Part shown: one piece after another, positions 1-11,801 of the stretch
Position numbering within the stretch: position 1 is the stretch's first letter
Layout of the letters: every line of letters begins with the position of its first letter
Assembly: GCA_941918925.1 (NCBI GenBank)
Contig: OW799237.1
Span: 73,977,126 to 74,041,125, forward strand
From: Phyto melanocephala
Lineage: Eukaryota > Arthropoda > Insecta > Diptera > Rhinophoridae
Direction: 5' to 3'
Length of the DNA: 64,000 nt
Position numbers and translations under genes: made by a program
The notes under the pieces: model-generated
Told to the model about the DNA's origin: nothing
What the model saw: the letters and a program-made list of their open reading frames with translations, nothing else
Database searches by the model: none

Positions 1-1350
1 GTATGTTTTTCTTAATTCATTGATGTCTATCTTCTGATTAGTTTAAGTGCTAGTAAATTTGTTTTGTAAATAAAAAACAATACACGTGCTATGCGAAATA
101 TGCTTGAAGAAAAATATGAAAAAATTGTGTTTTTTTTGCTGTGATTTCGAGATTAATATTTAATTTATTGATGATATTCATGTTACCTTGTGTAATTGGG
201 AAAATGCGTAACTTTTATATGGTTGACACGATTTGTAACAGAAACAAAATATTTAACAGAACAAAACGAGGATATTTTAATCAACAATGTTTTGAATTTC
301 GGGACATCTCCCAGTTTTAACCTTTACATATGATGCTTTGTTATTCCGTTTGTCTTTTCTACAATATTCGTTTGCGATCCCTTAAAGTTTGATTTGAATG
401 CATATCAATAGAGAAGTCATTTGAACGATATCGTCTGTACGTGTCTTGAAATCAACTTTTAGAAGTTTCCTCATATTGCATAGACATTTATGTGGTATCA
501 TTTTTTTTTGACATATTCAGAATTAAATTACTACTGAAAACTTGTAAAATCGCATCATTACTGCATCGTTATTTCCATATTCTTCTAACTTAATATTTTT
601 AGCACCCGGATAATTTATACACACGTTTGTTGCCATTTATATATATGATGAACCTCTAGGACTATTCGTTAATTTGCTGCCACAAGGTTTTTAAAAAAGC
701 TCAAGTAGTATGGCCAGATATTGTATGAATATTGCCTTATTCACTTATTGGAATCAAGTGTAGTTTATTAATATACTTACTTAAATACATGATCCCCAAT
801 GACACGTTTATATTTAAATGATTCATGTTTCACCTAAATTGAACTACCTCATCATGAGTCGGACCCCTGTATTTACACGTTTTGTTAGTCTCTCTTTTTG
901 CTGTGCATATTCATACCTATCGTGAATACCATTAATATTTTTTTAATGTTTTTTTTTTTTTTTTGCAAAGTCTATAAACGCAAATGTGAAAGTCATGAAC
1001 TTAAAGTATTTATTGGTTTGATATTTCAAGGTCAATATTAATTCTTAAAATGAAGAAGTTAATAAGCCACTATTATATAAATCGAATTTGTAAATAAGTA
1101 ATTTTAGTGCGTATTTATCAAACACGTGCCGAATAATAGCCTGTTAAGCTTTTGTAATCCGATGGTACGTGATTGAGTTTTATTAAATTTATAATAAATT
1201 TACTTCTTTTATAAATAAAGAAAATTTTGAAATATATCTACAATATTAAAACTCTGTTCACAAAAAAAATACAATTTTTTTTTATTTAAAAATTTATTTT
1301 TAATTGTGTTTTTAATGTTGCGATCTTCACAGGTTGCCTGCAATCGTTTA
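1..1350. other. AT-rich sequence without recognisable genes
   Basis: Both strands are dense in stop codons and A/T runs, including a T run near 944-964. No element ends, tRNA-like fold or coding bias is visible. It may hold old, unrecognisable repeat debris. Confidence 0.6.
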
Positions 1351-1354
1351 AGTC

Positions 1355-2408
1355 CTTTTTATAATCTTCACCTGTGTTGCCAAGCGTTCATATAACTTTG
1401 TTATTCTGTTTGTAGTATCTACGTTATCCATTTCCGACCCTATAAGGTATATATTTTCTGAAGGCTTATGACTAAGGTATCGATTAAGATGTATCCCTTT
1501 TTCAGTCTGCCCGTGAGTTGGTTGAAATCAACTTTTAAACCCCTTCACATCTTGCCCAGTTCTGTATGTGCTATCAGTCTTTTGCAAATATCCAGGAATG
1601 TATCGACATTGAAATCCAGTATAATCTCCCCATAACTTTCTGAGATATGAGCAAATAAACACGACTGTCTTTTTTCCACAAAAACTCAAAATATTTTCAA
1701 CTTTAGGATAATTTATAGTCACGTATATTACTATTTAAAAGTACGATATGTTTCTTTGGACATTCGTAAACAATTTTGGATAAATCGGCAAAGTTATAGG
1801 CAAAAATAAGTTTGAAGAATATAAATATTTATTTAGTATATCAAGTTACTCAATCTTGTTATTTATTTTTAGACACGATAAAGACACCATTATAAAATTG
1901 GTATTGTTAAAAAAATGCTGAAAAATCCATTTAAAACTGACTGAGATATAATCAATGATCCAGTATTTTTCCTAAAAATTTTAAACGAAAAAGGAATCTT
2001 TTCAGAAAGCAAAATATAACTCACTAAAAAAAATTTCAAAACATTATGGCCGCCATTACAAAATGAAAGGGCTTGAGCAGTAAAATATGTTACACTATGA
2101 AAAAATTAACTTCAAAGATGGCTTTCGAAATAAACTGGCAAATATATGTGTCAAATTAAGTAATTACGGCTATGACCACTTTAATCCCCATAATATTGGT
2201 ATCATATAAAGGCGCTTGACAAATAGTAAGAGTAAACAATAAACAAATTCAAAATAAATCAAAGGAGGCATCGGAAATAGTAAAGCAAGAGGGAGTATAA
2301 TATCAGATCTTAAATCTAGGCTAAGCTACGATAGTTACCATAAATATGTACATGGTTAAGGGTATTAGACGATTCCACACTGGTGAATATAACTTTCTTA
2401 CTTCATTA
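1355..2408 (+). repeat. Family A-long interspersed repeat (HINE/DINE-1-like), degraded
   Basis: The head reads as a decayed version of the A consensus (CTTCACCTGTGTTGCCAAGC, then TTCCGACCCTATAAGGTATA and a weakened CTGTCC-type block). The middle has the A-long landmarks: an ACTTTCTGAGATATGAGCAA block near 1635, the words AAAATGAAAGGGCTTGA near 2060, and a GGCTAAGCTACGAT block near 2320. It closes with a damaged tail hairpin and TTTCTTACTT near 2395. It is one of the most diverged A copies in the window. It encodes nothing. Confidence 0.7.
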
Positions 2409-2981
2409 TTTAGAAAATGCCTTTTTTTCAATATTCATAGCTGTTATTTTATTTATTTATTTTATTTAAATTTAACTTGTGAATATGCTTTAGGATTAGC
2501 ATTATGCAAATAAATTAAAAGTCGATTTAAATATTCTGCAATTGCTTCAAAGAAATATCTGTGTTATTCATAATTAAACTTTCTAATACTTTTTATCTAT
2601 AAAAGTATACGCAGACAATTACTAGCAGATTTTATAAAACAAAAACAATTTCTAGTCGCTCATTTTACTTTTATATAATATGTTGCAAAAACGAAGTTGA
2701 TCACATATATATTTCTTAACACATCATAAATTAAATGTTAAAAAGTTAATTAAACAAATTATTCGTTTTATATGCAACATGCAATTAATGAAATTGTTCA
2801 AATGTAAATTTTTAAATGTAAATGAATATACTTTTATTTTCACAAAGCAATTAGGAATTAAAAACCATTTTTCATAAATGTATTAATTGCTACTAATCAT
2901 AGTATAATAGCTTGTGTGTCTATTCTATTGTGCACATAGTAAACGTTTGTTATCGAACCATTTTTATTTCATACCAATTAA
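2409..2981. other. AT-rich unique-looking sequence
   Basis: Contains A/T runs and simple TTTA repeats near 2445-2470. No coding frame, hairpin or element boundary is apparent. Confidence 0.5.
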
Positions 2982-3127
2982 AAACAAGTAAGAGCAATAT
3001 ATTCGGCTGTGCCGAATCTTTCATACCCACCACCAATTTTGTGTACATTTAAAGCACAATAATTATTATTTTGTTAATCGCTATAGAATAATCTCTTTAT
3101 AATAAAATGTGTATCACTTTCTTTGTA

Positions 3128-3733
3128 GAGGGTGGTTAAATTTTAAGGGCCCATGTTTAAGGTGAACCACATCTAAACTTCAACTTTTTTCTTGTATTTC
3201 ATTTGACATTTCTCAATCTCAGACTAACTCAATTTGAACCGTGGAAAGATACGCAATCGAGCAACGCTTTTAAATATTAAAGATTTTTATAAAAATGGGC
3301 GTTCAAATCAAAATGCATTTTGTGCACTTCGTGATTCTTTTGGTCAACATAATCGTTCGAATTCGTCTACAATCGTGAGAATTGTAAAAAATATTTAAAT
3401 GTCTGCAAAGCAGGTCTGTATGAAATGTGAAAACATCTGTAAATGGCATCTTAGTTCGTTGAATGGGAAACATTGCTGTTTTTCACGAAACGTGGCAAAA
3501 GAGCAAGCAACCTCGACTCATCATCGTGCCCAACAATCGAGCATCAACAGTGTCATTGAAAATTTGGACTATCGGATCATGGTGTGGCGCCTAGGTTGGG
3601 GGGCCATTTGGCCGATATTTTGTTCCATACATAATTGAAGCATACAAATATTATCATTATAAAAATAAATGATAATAATTTCATAATAATTTTATTCAAA
3701 ATCAACATAGTCCCTTAAAATTAAACCACCCAT
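3128..3733 (+). mobile_element. Mariner (DD41D/rosa-like) internal-deletion derivative in B1
   Basis: The ends GAGGGTGGTTAAATTTTAAG and its imperfect inverse (TTTTAAGGGA-type in ATGGGTGGTTTAATTTTAAG) are flanked by TA on both sides (3126-3127 and 3734-3735). Removing the element restores the family B sequence seen at 59450 (CTTTCTTCGTATAACTTCG). The 606-bp element keeps a helix-turn-helix-coding 5' part and the last codons plus 3' end; the catalytic core is gone. The same derivative lies at the same site in the copy at 25137-25742. Confidence 0.8.
3241..3398 (+). pseudogene. Mariner transposase N-terminal relic
   Basis: The frame gives ERYAIEQRF, a stop, then FYKNGRSNQNAFCALRDSF and GQHNRSNSSTIVRIVKNI before a final stop. 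This matches the N-terminal DNA-binding helix-turn-helix region of DD41D mariners. The start codon has become GTG and there is an internal stop, so it cannot make protein. About 60 nt further on, only non-catalytic 3' sequence of the same family remains. A better preserved relative is at 47674-47832. Confidence 0.7.
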
Positions 3734-6108
3734 TATAACTTCGGTATGCTAGTAAAATGTTTTCGTAAATTTAGTCTTTCAATGAAAGTGGCCGTTAAAA
3801 TACGCGTGTCAATAAAGTTTCTGCTAATAAACATAACTTAGATATTTCAATATAGTCCTTTAGTATTCCAAAATCTTTATTCATAGAGAATTTACATGAA
3901 TTTAAGAGGAAGAAATTGAATTTAAGGTTAAATTTTAAGGGCCACAGGGTGATTTAAAATATACATTCTCTGCATTTTTCTAAAACGGGAAATTTATTAG
4001 TAAGATTTTGATTATTAAACTTCTATAACATTTTGCTTTTAAAAGATTTTCAAACGAAATAAGTTTTGTATAATTTTAAAATTTGTTAGCCATTAAATAG
4101 TACATGAAAATAAATTGTCTATAATGTTTAGAGATAATTTTTTTTTACTTAGGTCAAATTTTTCCTAAATTCCCATTTTTAATAGAGCATAATTTCAGGA
4201 GAACATAAGCATAAGTTGTTAGCATGCCATCTAGTAGTTGCTAGTAGAGTCATCTATCTTATCATCTTTATCTTATATTTAGCTACAGTACAATAAATGG
4301 TGCAGTGTAAGATGAATAAATGCTAATATATATGACTAATATATTTTTATAAAAATTTAAGGAAAAAAGTGTGCGTGGCACATCTATTTTCCGTTATAAC
4401 GAAGACTTTGACCAAAAAGCCATGTTTGCAAAATTTCAGAATCGTACATATATACACTGTGCGGTATAAATTTTCGTACATTTTTATCTATAACTCTTTT
4501 CCTAATTCATAGATTTAAGCGATTTTCAGGGAAAAATATTCTTTTGACTCGATAAATATATATTCGAAGTTTCATGACTACGTTTATGCGTCTGGACACA
4601 ATTCAAAAGTGAAAGTGGGCGTTAAAGTAGGCGTGTCAAAGTTGTTTTTGCTAATGAGTTCAACTTAGGTGTTTCAATATAGTCCTTTATTATTCCAAAA
4701 TCTTTATTAATAGAGAAATTATATGAATTTTAGTTAAAACGTTATATGGGAGGTGGGCGTAAAAGTGGGCGTGGCACATTGATTTGCCGTTACAAGAAAG
4801 CGTGTCACCAAAGAGCAAAGTGTGCAAAATTTCAGAGTCGTATATCCAATTTTGTTGCTTTTATGACGTTTTTGTTTTTAAATATACCAAAAAATACACT
4901 GTGCGGTATAAATTTTCGTACATTTTGATCGATAACTCCTCTCCTAATGCATAGATTGAGACATTTTTCGGGGGAAAATATTGTCTTTACCCAGGAAATA
5001 TATATTCGAAGTTTCATGAGTCTACGTTAAGGCGTTTGGACACAATTCTATTTTATTCGATGTTCGAAGGACACGGTTTTTTCGACGTACTCTTGCTTTT
5101 CGAGCTATAACTCTCTTCCTATTATTCTGATTTAGCCCATTTTCAATACCAAACAAACCTTGTCTATAAAAAAGATTCTGGCAAAATTTGAGCCCCCTAG
5201 CTTTTTCGGTGCGACCTCTATCGTGCTTTCAACAGACGGACAGACGGACGGACATAGCTAGATCGTCATAAAATCAAACCCCGATTCAGAATATATATAC
5301 TTTATGGGGTCTAAAATGGATATTTCGATGTGTTACAAACGGAATGACAAAATGAATATACCCCCACCATTTTTTTGGTGGCAGGTATAAAAATGGTCCA
5401 GTAATTTGTTGTTAAAACGAAGCGTATAAATATAAGCATACGAATAAAGTTCAATTGTTATAGTTAAAGGCCAACAAAATAAACGTTATTAGTATGTAGT
5501 TGGTATATTACACTGTGCTAGTTGAAAAAACAGACAAGCCGGGCACCTAGCGTTTTTAGAAAAGTCGTTTTAGAAAAATAATTTTTTTTTGAAAAAAAAA
5601 TTAATTTTTTTATCAAAATTTCGAAATTTTTGTTCTTTAAAAATTCATAAAAAATTAAAAAATGCAGCTAGGCTTCTAATTTTTTGCAAACATATAAAAA
5701 ACAAAGCTGCTAACAAAACAAGGCATAAATGATTAAAATCTGTTAGCAACTTTTGATTTTATTCACAAAAGTCGACAAATTTTAATTAATTTAAGAATTT
5801 CATAAAACGCAATATTTGTATGGGAGCCCCCCTAAGGGATGGTGATAAAGGGAAAGTATAATTTAAGAAAATGTTAAGAACAAAAAACATTGGAGGTCGG
5901 TCATACATTTTATCCCCCTAGGAGTGAATCCTAGGCCTTAGAAACAAATGTTGGGAATGAAAAATAAAGTTGCGCAGGTGCAAAATAAGCTATTTGTGAT
6001 TAAAGTCTGTCTACAACTTTTGATTTTTTCAGAAAAGATGAAATTTTTGAATTTTTTATATAACCAAACTAAAAATTTTTTGTTGTTAAGTAGTTTTTAT
6101 TTAGAAAT

Positions 6109-7783
6109 TTATTCTTCTTCCTCCTGCAGATTCCAACAAATATCCCCTAATAGCGAATCAAGTTGTTTGCCGCTATACCAGTGTTCGAGCCTGGCTGTTA
6201 CTTGGTGAAATCTCTCGCCATGTTCATCAGACTCGGCTGGTGATTGTTCATTAAATTTTTCGGCATTGCAATGCAAAAAATGTATTTTCAATGACATTCT
6301 AACGTTTAAGTTTTTAAATGCGGTTAGCATATTTTTGATTAAAATTCGCCAGTTTTCAGACCGATGATTTCCTAATACATTTTCTATTACTGATTTCACA
6401 CATATCATTCAATGCAACCTCAAATTGATGGTCCTTCATAAGACGGCGAATGTCCGGTCCATTAAGAATTCCTGTAAAATAGAAACATTATGAAATGAAA
6501 TATAAATCTAATTTAATAAAGTAGTTAGAGTTCATACCTTCTTTTACTTTCATGCCGCTTAATCGTGGAAAAATTCGGTGCAATTCGGTAAAAGCAACAC
6601 CATCTGGGCTCAATGCTTTTATAAAATTTTTTACAATACCCAGTTTGATGTGGAGTGGAGGAAGCAAAATCTTTTCCATCGACACAAGTGGTAATTCAAT
6701 AACATTGTTTCTATGCAATCTGCTTTCCTCACGTAAAGCCCAATCCCGTGTATTGTACTGGTCGCCATCGAAACGCGTATTCCATAAGCACATGAAGCAC
6801 ATATTTTTAGTATAGCCCAATTGCATGCCTCTTAAAAGAGCTACCACTTTTAAATCTGCGCATATTTTCCACTTGTGGTCTTCATATTTAATTAACTGTA
6901 TTATTTTTTTCATTGATGCGTATGTCTCTTTAGTATTTGTGCTAAGTGCTATCGGAATAGGACTTTTTAAATTAGTGACATGTAGCAAAACTGCTTTTAA
7001 GCTACTTTTGGAAGAATCAATGAATAAGCGCCAATCTCCAGGATTATATTCATTTTGCATCGTTAAAACCAATCCGCGGATGTCAGTACAATACGCAATA
7101 GAATTATTCTCAATAGATTTAAAAAAAGTCGTAAATCGTCTATGGCGATTGATAGCCCCGTATGTTTGTACACCTGGTGCTAAAATATTAGCTCGTTTTA
7201 ACTCTTTTGCCAAGAGAATGCTCTGTCTTTGAGATAATTTTAGACGCCGTACCATTATATCCAGACGATCTTGCGTGATTTCATTGTGACTGCATGGAAC
7301 CGTGATGCATGACGGTTGATACATTGAAGTAGCTGGTCTATCCGCTTCAACAGAATGAATTATTGAGGAAATATGTTCTGTTGGTATATGGCTACCCGGA
7401 ACAGTAATTTCATCAGAATGTGGCAGCGGAAATCGAGCATATGCTGTTTCAGTATAAGACATATAAATCATTTTTCTTCTGTTTATACCCGCTGTATAAT
7501 TTATGCACGCATAACACTCATCTTCAACATGAACTATGGGATCTCTCCAAATCATTGGAACACCAAATGGCATGGCATCTCCATTTTTTCCCCGCTTATT
7601 TAAATGGTAAATGCAGTGTGTACACACTATTGATGGTGTCCAACTCTTACCATATATAACCCTTAAAGAAAAATATGATTCATACAAGGTACTTGTTTCA
7701 GTAGTGATTTTACGGCGACTTGGTATATTTTTATATTTCCCACACACATAACAAAAGTAATTAAACTTTTTACACGGCCCCAT
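6109..7783 (-). pseudogene. CMC/Chapaev-like transposase gene, two exons, frameshifted
   Basis: Exon 1 (7783-6538) starts MGPCKKFNYFCYVCGKY. It has CxxC pairs at residues 11/14, 54/57 and 90/93, then a core with FIDSSKSSLKAVLLH (Asp256), KICADLKVVALL (Asp310), a CFMC pair at 329/332 and LLPPLHIKLGIVKNF. A 66-bp intron (6537-6472; donor GTATGA, acceptor TTTTACAG) joins to exon 2 (6471-6109). Exon 2 gives GILNGPDIRRLMKDHQFEV, then, in another frame after about 6440, MSLKIHFLHCNAEKF and DEHGERFHQ. I recognise these motifs from a widespread family of uncharacterised insect and cnidarian transposase proteins. The frame change and a small loss near 6410-6440 make it non-functional; the rest is well preserved. 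Confidence 0.75.
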
Positions 7784-7994
7784 CTTAGATATTTCAATAT
7801 ATGAGGAACTCTTATTTATACTGTAATTGTTTTAATCAAAGTACTAGTCGCATGTTTTGTAAAAAAAAAAGCCAGGACGAATAATATTTCTACCGTTTCC
7901 AGGTGTAGATTTTATTGCCAATAACTTGAAATCACAGGTAATTCAAAAATACTATGTTTTAATTTTTAATTCCAAGAACCATGCCAAATACCGT

Positions 7995-8102
7995 TGCACA
8001 ATGCAAAATGAATGTAATCCTGGAGATTGGCGCTTATTCATTGATTCTTCCAAAAGTAGCTTAAAAGCAGTTTTGCTACATGTCACTAATTTAAAATTTT
8101 TT
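7995..8102 (+). repeat. Inverted duplicate of a transposase coding segment
   Basis: This stretch is an almost exact reverse complement of 6964-7064, in the same transposon. Read on the plus strand it codes the same peptide as the transposase core (MQNECNPGDWRLFIDSSK). A transcript across both would fold into a hairpin with a stem of about 100 bp. The copy sits between the transposase 5' end and the right inverted repeat. Confidence 0.8.
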
Positions 8103-8984
8103 TATACGCGTAGAACCCTAGCCTCAAATTTTGCACCTCCAGCGCCTGAGATACCCCTAAACGGGCCAAATGTATGACCAGCGCAACTTTATTTTTCATT
8201 CCCAACATTTGTTTCTAAGGCCTAGGATTCACTCCTAGGGGGATAAAATGTATGACCGACCTTCATTGTTTTTTGTTCTTAACATTCTCTTAAATTATAC
8301 TTTCCCTTTATCACCATCACTTAGGGGGGCTCCCATACAAATATTGCGTTTTATGAAATTCTTAAATTAATTAAAATTTGTCGACTTTTGTGAATAAAAT
8401 CAAAAGTTGCTAACAGATTTTAATCATTTATAGCTTGTTTTGTTAGCAGCTTTGTTTTTTTATATGTTTGCAAAAAATTAGAAGCCTAGCTGCATTTTTT
8501 AATTTTTTATGAATTTTTAAAGAACAAAAATTTCGAAATTTTGATAAAAAAATTAATTTTTTTTTCAAAAAAAAAATTATTTTTCTAAAACGACTACGGA
8601 TATTAGAAAGAAGTTTTACTTTTCTTAAAGGAAATTTTATTGCGGAGTTTCGGTTTTTTAAGTTTTTGGAATAAGCTAAAGCGTTTTTGAGTTACGCGAA
8701 CATATGTGGTGCAACCTCCTCCATTTTCGAAATAACGGTATATCTCGAAAACCAGAGCCAATCTTAAAAAACCGAGGGCACCACTGGATTTAGCGTACCC
8801 GAATTATGTTAAAACGCTAGGTGCCCAGCTTGTCACGAAAAAAAAGTGTCAATTTCATGCACAGTGTTATTAATACATTGTTTTCTACATGTCAATACAA
8901 TACATTACGAGATTAGAAAAATGATAAGGTCCCTTACTTCTAATACCCACGTAGAGCGATAACATTTCATTAGTGTATTTTTTA

Positions 8985-9160
8985 AGTAAAAAAATATATT
9001 TCACTGAAAATTGCTCAAGTCCGAAAGGAGTTATAGATCATCATGTACGAAAACTTATTTCGCACTGTGTCGTTTTCGGTATATTTAAAATTTAAAACAA
9101 ACTAAAATGGACAAAATTAGATGTACGATTCAGAAATTTAGCAATTTATACATAAAAGAA
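8985..9160 (+). repeat. Family B internal fragment
   Basis: Matches the middle of B (GGAGTTATAGATCATCATG, a CGCACTGTGTCGTTTTCGG block, AATTAGATGTACGATTCAGA). Neither family B end is present. It lies 120 bp outside the CMC-like element. The sequence from 8870 to 8985 and from 9160 to 9525 shows nothing recognisable. Confidence 0.6.
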
Positions 9161-9528
9161 ACAGCTCTATCAACCCACTGTGTAGAAAATAATCATAATC
9201 CAAACTTTGATAATGTGGAGATATTGCATAAAGAGAAGAAAAATACTGCAGACGATACACACTTGAAATGATACACATAATTAACATACCTAAGCAGAAA
9301 GGAATAAACTACAAGAAAGATACGAAAAATTGTACTCAAAGTTGCAGACATAATTAATTAGCAAAATAAGAAAATATTAGTTAAATTTTAAATGCAAATA
9401 CAGTAGGTTGTTTATTTAGTTTTTATAAAAGTTACTTTTGTAAGTTTGTGTGTGTTATTTATAATTTTGTGATACAATGGTCTGAATAAAATAATTTTCG
9501 TTAAATATTTTTGTATACATTACAGATT

Positions 9529-9564
9529 CCTGAAGATGTGTCCAGCAGATAGCGAAATATTGAA
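9529..9564 (+). other. CCTGAAGA...GCGAAATATTGAA motif (Penelope/hammerhead-like core words)
   Basis: CTGAAGA and GAAA are spaced as in the conserved core of hammerhead-like motifs carried by some retroelements, but I see no good stem II between them. A second copy with the same flanks (CCTGAAGA, AGCGAAATATTGAA) lies on the minus strand at 57630-57668. It is probably a 3' remnant of a retroelement family. Ribozyme activity is unlikely from what is visible. Confidence 0.3.
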
Positions 9565-9599
9565 TTAAAAAACAAAGAACTAAATAAACCGAATCTCGT

Positions 9600-10214
9600 A
9601 TACCCTTCACAACGTGTTGTCATGCAATAACAATTGTTTGTATCACCATTCTTCTCATTAATATGAAATACATACATACAAACATACTTTACTTTATCCG
9701 CTTACAAAAATCCCATTGTATAATTATATATGTATTGAGTTTATGAATGTTAAAAAAAAATATAAAAAAATATTATAAAAAATAAAAAAAATAGAGAATA
9801 AAAAAAAAATAAAAAAAATTATAAGAAATAAATAAAAAAAATTTGTTTCGCCTTAGCTGGGATTCGATGCCACGTCCACTTTGACCAGTATACCACGTTT
9901 GTATGTATGTGTTGTATGTTGTTGTTGTAAAAAAACGAGGTGGTCGTGGCTTTTTTCTCATATCTCAGTTGTTTATGTACCGATTTTTCTGACTTTCAAA
10001 AACGATCTGTTCCCGAATATTTCTGATATTTTATTACCTCACACGAGTCCAGGCGATATCGGGGGGCTTCAAAAAGTTGATTTCAACATACACACGGACA
10101 GACTGACAGAGCTTAATCGACTCCTCTATTCATAAGCTTTCAGAAATATATACTTTATGGGGTCGGAAATGAAAATTGTAGAAATTTCACTGTGTGAAGG
10201 GTATAAAAAGGCAA
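9600..10214 (-). repeat. Family A-short interspersed repeat
   Basis: On the minus strand the head (TATACCCTTCACACAGTG) is at 10214, followed by the GACAGACTGACAG block, the GAGATATGAGAAAA block, a tRNA-like motif at 9851-9875 and a long A/T tract at 9745-9845. It ends at the ACGTTGTGAAGGGTATA tail near 9601. The terminal ATTCGGC hairpin is lost. The open frames seen here are products of the A/T tract. Confidence 0.75.
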
Positions 10215-10990
10215 TATGGTCACATTTACAACTAGATTGCGATCGAATGGATCGTTCGCAGAACATGCTAATTATAATAAATATGAAAATAAATAAATAA
10301 GTTCCTTACAATTGTAATTGCCTATATTGTTTTTGACATAGTCTGTGGTTTTTGATGCTCTTTGTTCTTTTTAAAATACACAGGAAATAATACGCATAAA
10401 TAATATTGTAAGCAAAATTTTCAAGCAAAAATAACAACAACAAAAATATCTCTATTGCAAAAAAGTTGCAAAATTATGAGTGTTTATAACACTTCAATTA
10501 CAAAAAAAAAAACTTTTTATTACAAATAAAAAATAAATATTGTCACACATGCACTGACTAAATGCTTGCAACCGGCTCCTTGTTATTTATATGTTTTTAT
10601 AAACAAAATTTAAATTTTCTTTAAGAAAAACCAAAGTAGAAATATATATTTTACTGTGACTACGTGACTTAAAGCATAAATTTAAAAACGAAATTTCAAA
10701 CGTGAGTGTAAAATCGTTTTTCAATTAGAATTTATAAAAACAGAAAATACTTAGTTGTTGAATGTTTGAATAGATTAGCAACATAAAATTATTTAAAGCT
10801 GTTGCAGCGATACAGTGGGTCAATAGGAATTATATTCGAATAAAGTACTGCTGCCTTTAATGTTAACGTCCCTATGAGCAACAGAGAAGTCAAGTAGCTT
10901 TTATAAACTAACTATGAGGTAAGTACAACGTAATGCAGAAGATATCCATATTTAAAGCATACATAAGAGTATATGTTTATGTTTCCTTTT
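10215..10990. other. AT-rich sequence, nothing recognised
   Basis: Simple A-rich and CAA-type stretches (near 10430-10450 and 10500). No element ends or credible coding frames. Confidence 0.5.
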
Positions 10991-11801
10991 TATACCCACC
11001 ACCACCAAAAAAATGGTGGGGGTATATTATTTTTGTCGTTCCATTTGTAACACATCAAAATATCCATTTTGGACACCAAAAAGTATATATTTTCTGAGTC
11101 CTGGTATCATTTTAGGACAATGTAACCACGTCCGTCCATTTGTCTTTCGGTTAAAAGCACGATAGAGCTCGATCCGAAAAAATTGGGGGCTCAAATTTTG
11201 CCAGAATATTTTATATACACATGGTATAGTATATTCTAAATCGGTATAATAGGAACAGCAGGTTAAAAAAACCATGTCCTTCCAACATCGAATAAAAGGC
11301 AATTGTGTCCAAACGCATTAACGCAGAGTCATGAAATTTCGAATCTGTATTTCTTAAGAAAAAAAAACCTGTAAATTGCTTAAGTCTATGCAATACGAAA
11401 GAAAGAGTTATAGAGCAAAATGTAAGAAAATTTATACCGCACAGTGTGTTTTTAAAAAAGTAATAAAACTGACAAAAGTAGATGTACGATGCTGAAATTT
11501 CGCAAACAATGCTTTTTCGTCAATGGATTTGTACTTACGAAAAATGAAGGTGACACGCCCACTTTTACGACCACCTCCCATATAACGCTTTATCTTAAAT
11601 TCATATAGTTTCTCTATGAACAAAGATTTTGAAACAATAAAGGAATATGCATTAAAATATCTGAGTTGTATTTATTAGCAGAAACTACTTTAATGCGCCT
11701 ACTTCAACGTCCATTTCTCACAAAATTTACTGTTAATGAAATTAAAAAGCTCATAAAACCAAAAATTCCAAAAAATTAAGATGGCACGCCCACCTCCCAT
11801 A

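Larger units (their letters stand above)
2982..5391 (-). repeat. Family B interspersed repeat, copy B1 (HINE/DINE-1-like)
   Basis: Read on the minus strand it begins at 5391 with the TATACC(TG)CCACC hairpin, followed by the CGTCTGTCC block near 5230-5250. It then passes through degenerate units containing GTGGGCGTGGCA and TGCAAAATTTCAGA. It ends at the hairpin ATTCGGCTGTGCCGAAT and ACAAGTAAGAGC near 2984. A mariner derivative sits inside at 3128-3733. It is nearly identical over its whole length to 24993-27717. Relative to that copy it lacks one unit of about 291 bp and a 36-bp stretch near 4455. Assignment to Helentron-associated elements rests on the terminal architecture only. Confidence 0.75.
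5511..8866 (-). mobile_element. CMC-like (possibly Chapaev3) DNA transposon with long inverted repeats
   Basis: The ends CACTGTGC and GCACAGTG are flanked by TTA direct repeats (5508-5510, 8867-8869). Long inverted repeats run 5511-5984 and about 8131-8866. The right arm has about 210 bp (near 8590-8810) and about 40 bp (near 8130-8175) that the left arm lacks. The interior holds one broken transposase gene on the minus strand. CAC-type ends with a 3-bp TTA duplication are known for CACTA/CMC and Chapaev3 groups; PIF/Harbinger also makes 3-bp duplications but has different ends. The superfamily call is an inference, while the boundaries are seen directly. Confidence 0.8.

Noticed and set aside
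5220..5260. CCGTCTGTCC runs considered as a microsatellite
   Set aside because: They occur at the same place in every family A and B copy, so they are a fixed motif of these families.
6552..7659. Several plus-strand open frames of 76-135 codons
   Set aside because: They are antisense shadows of the CMC-like transposase gene on the minus strand.
9529..9564. Functional hammerhead ribozyme
   Set aside because: Core words are present but no convincing stem II or cleavage-site pairing is visible, so only a motif is reported.
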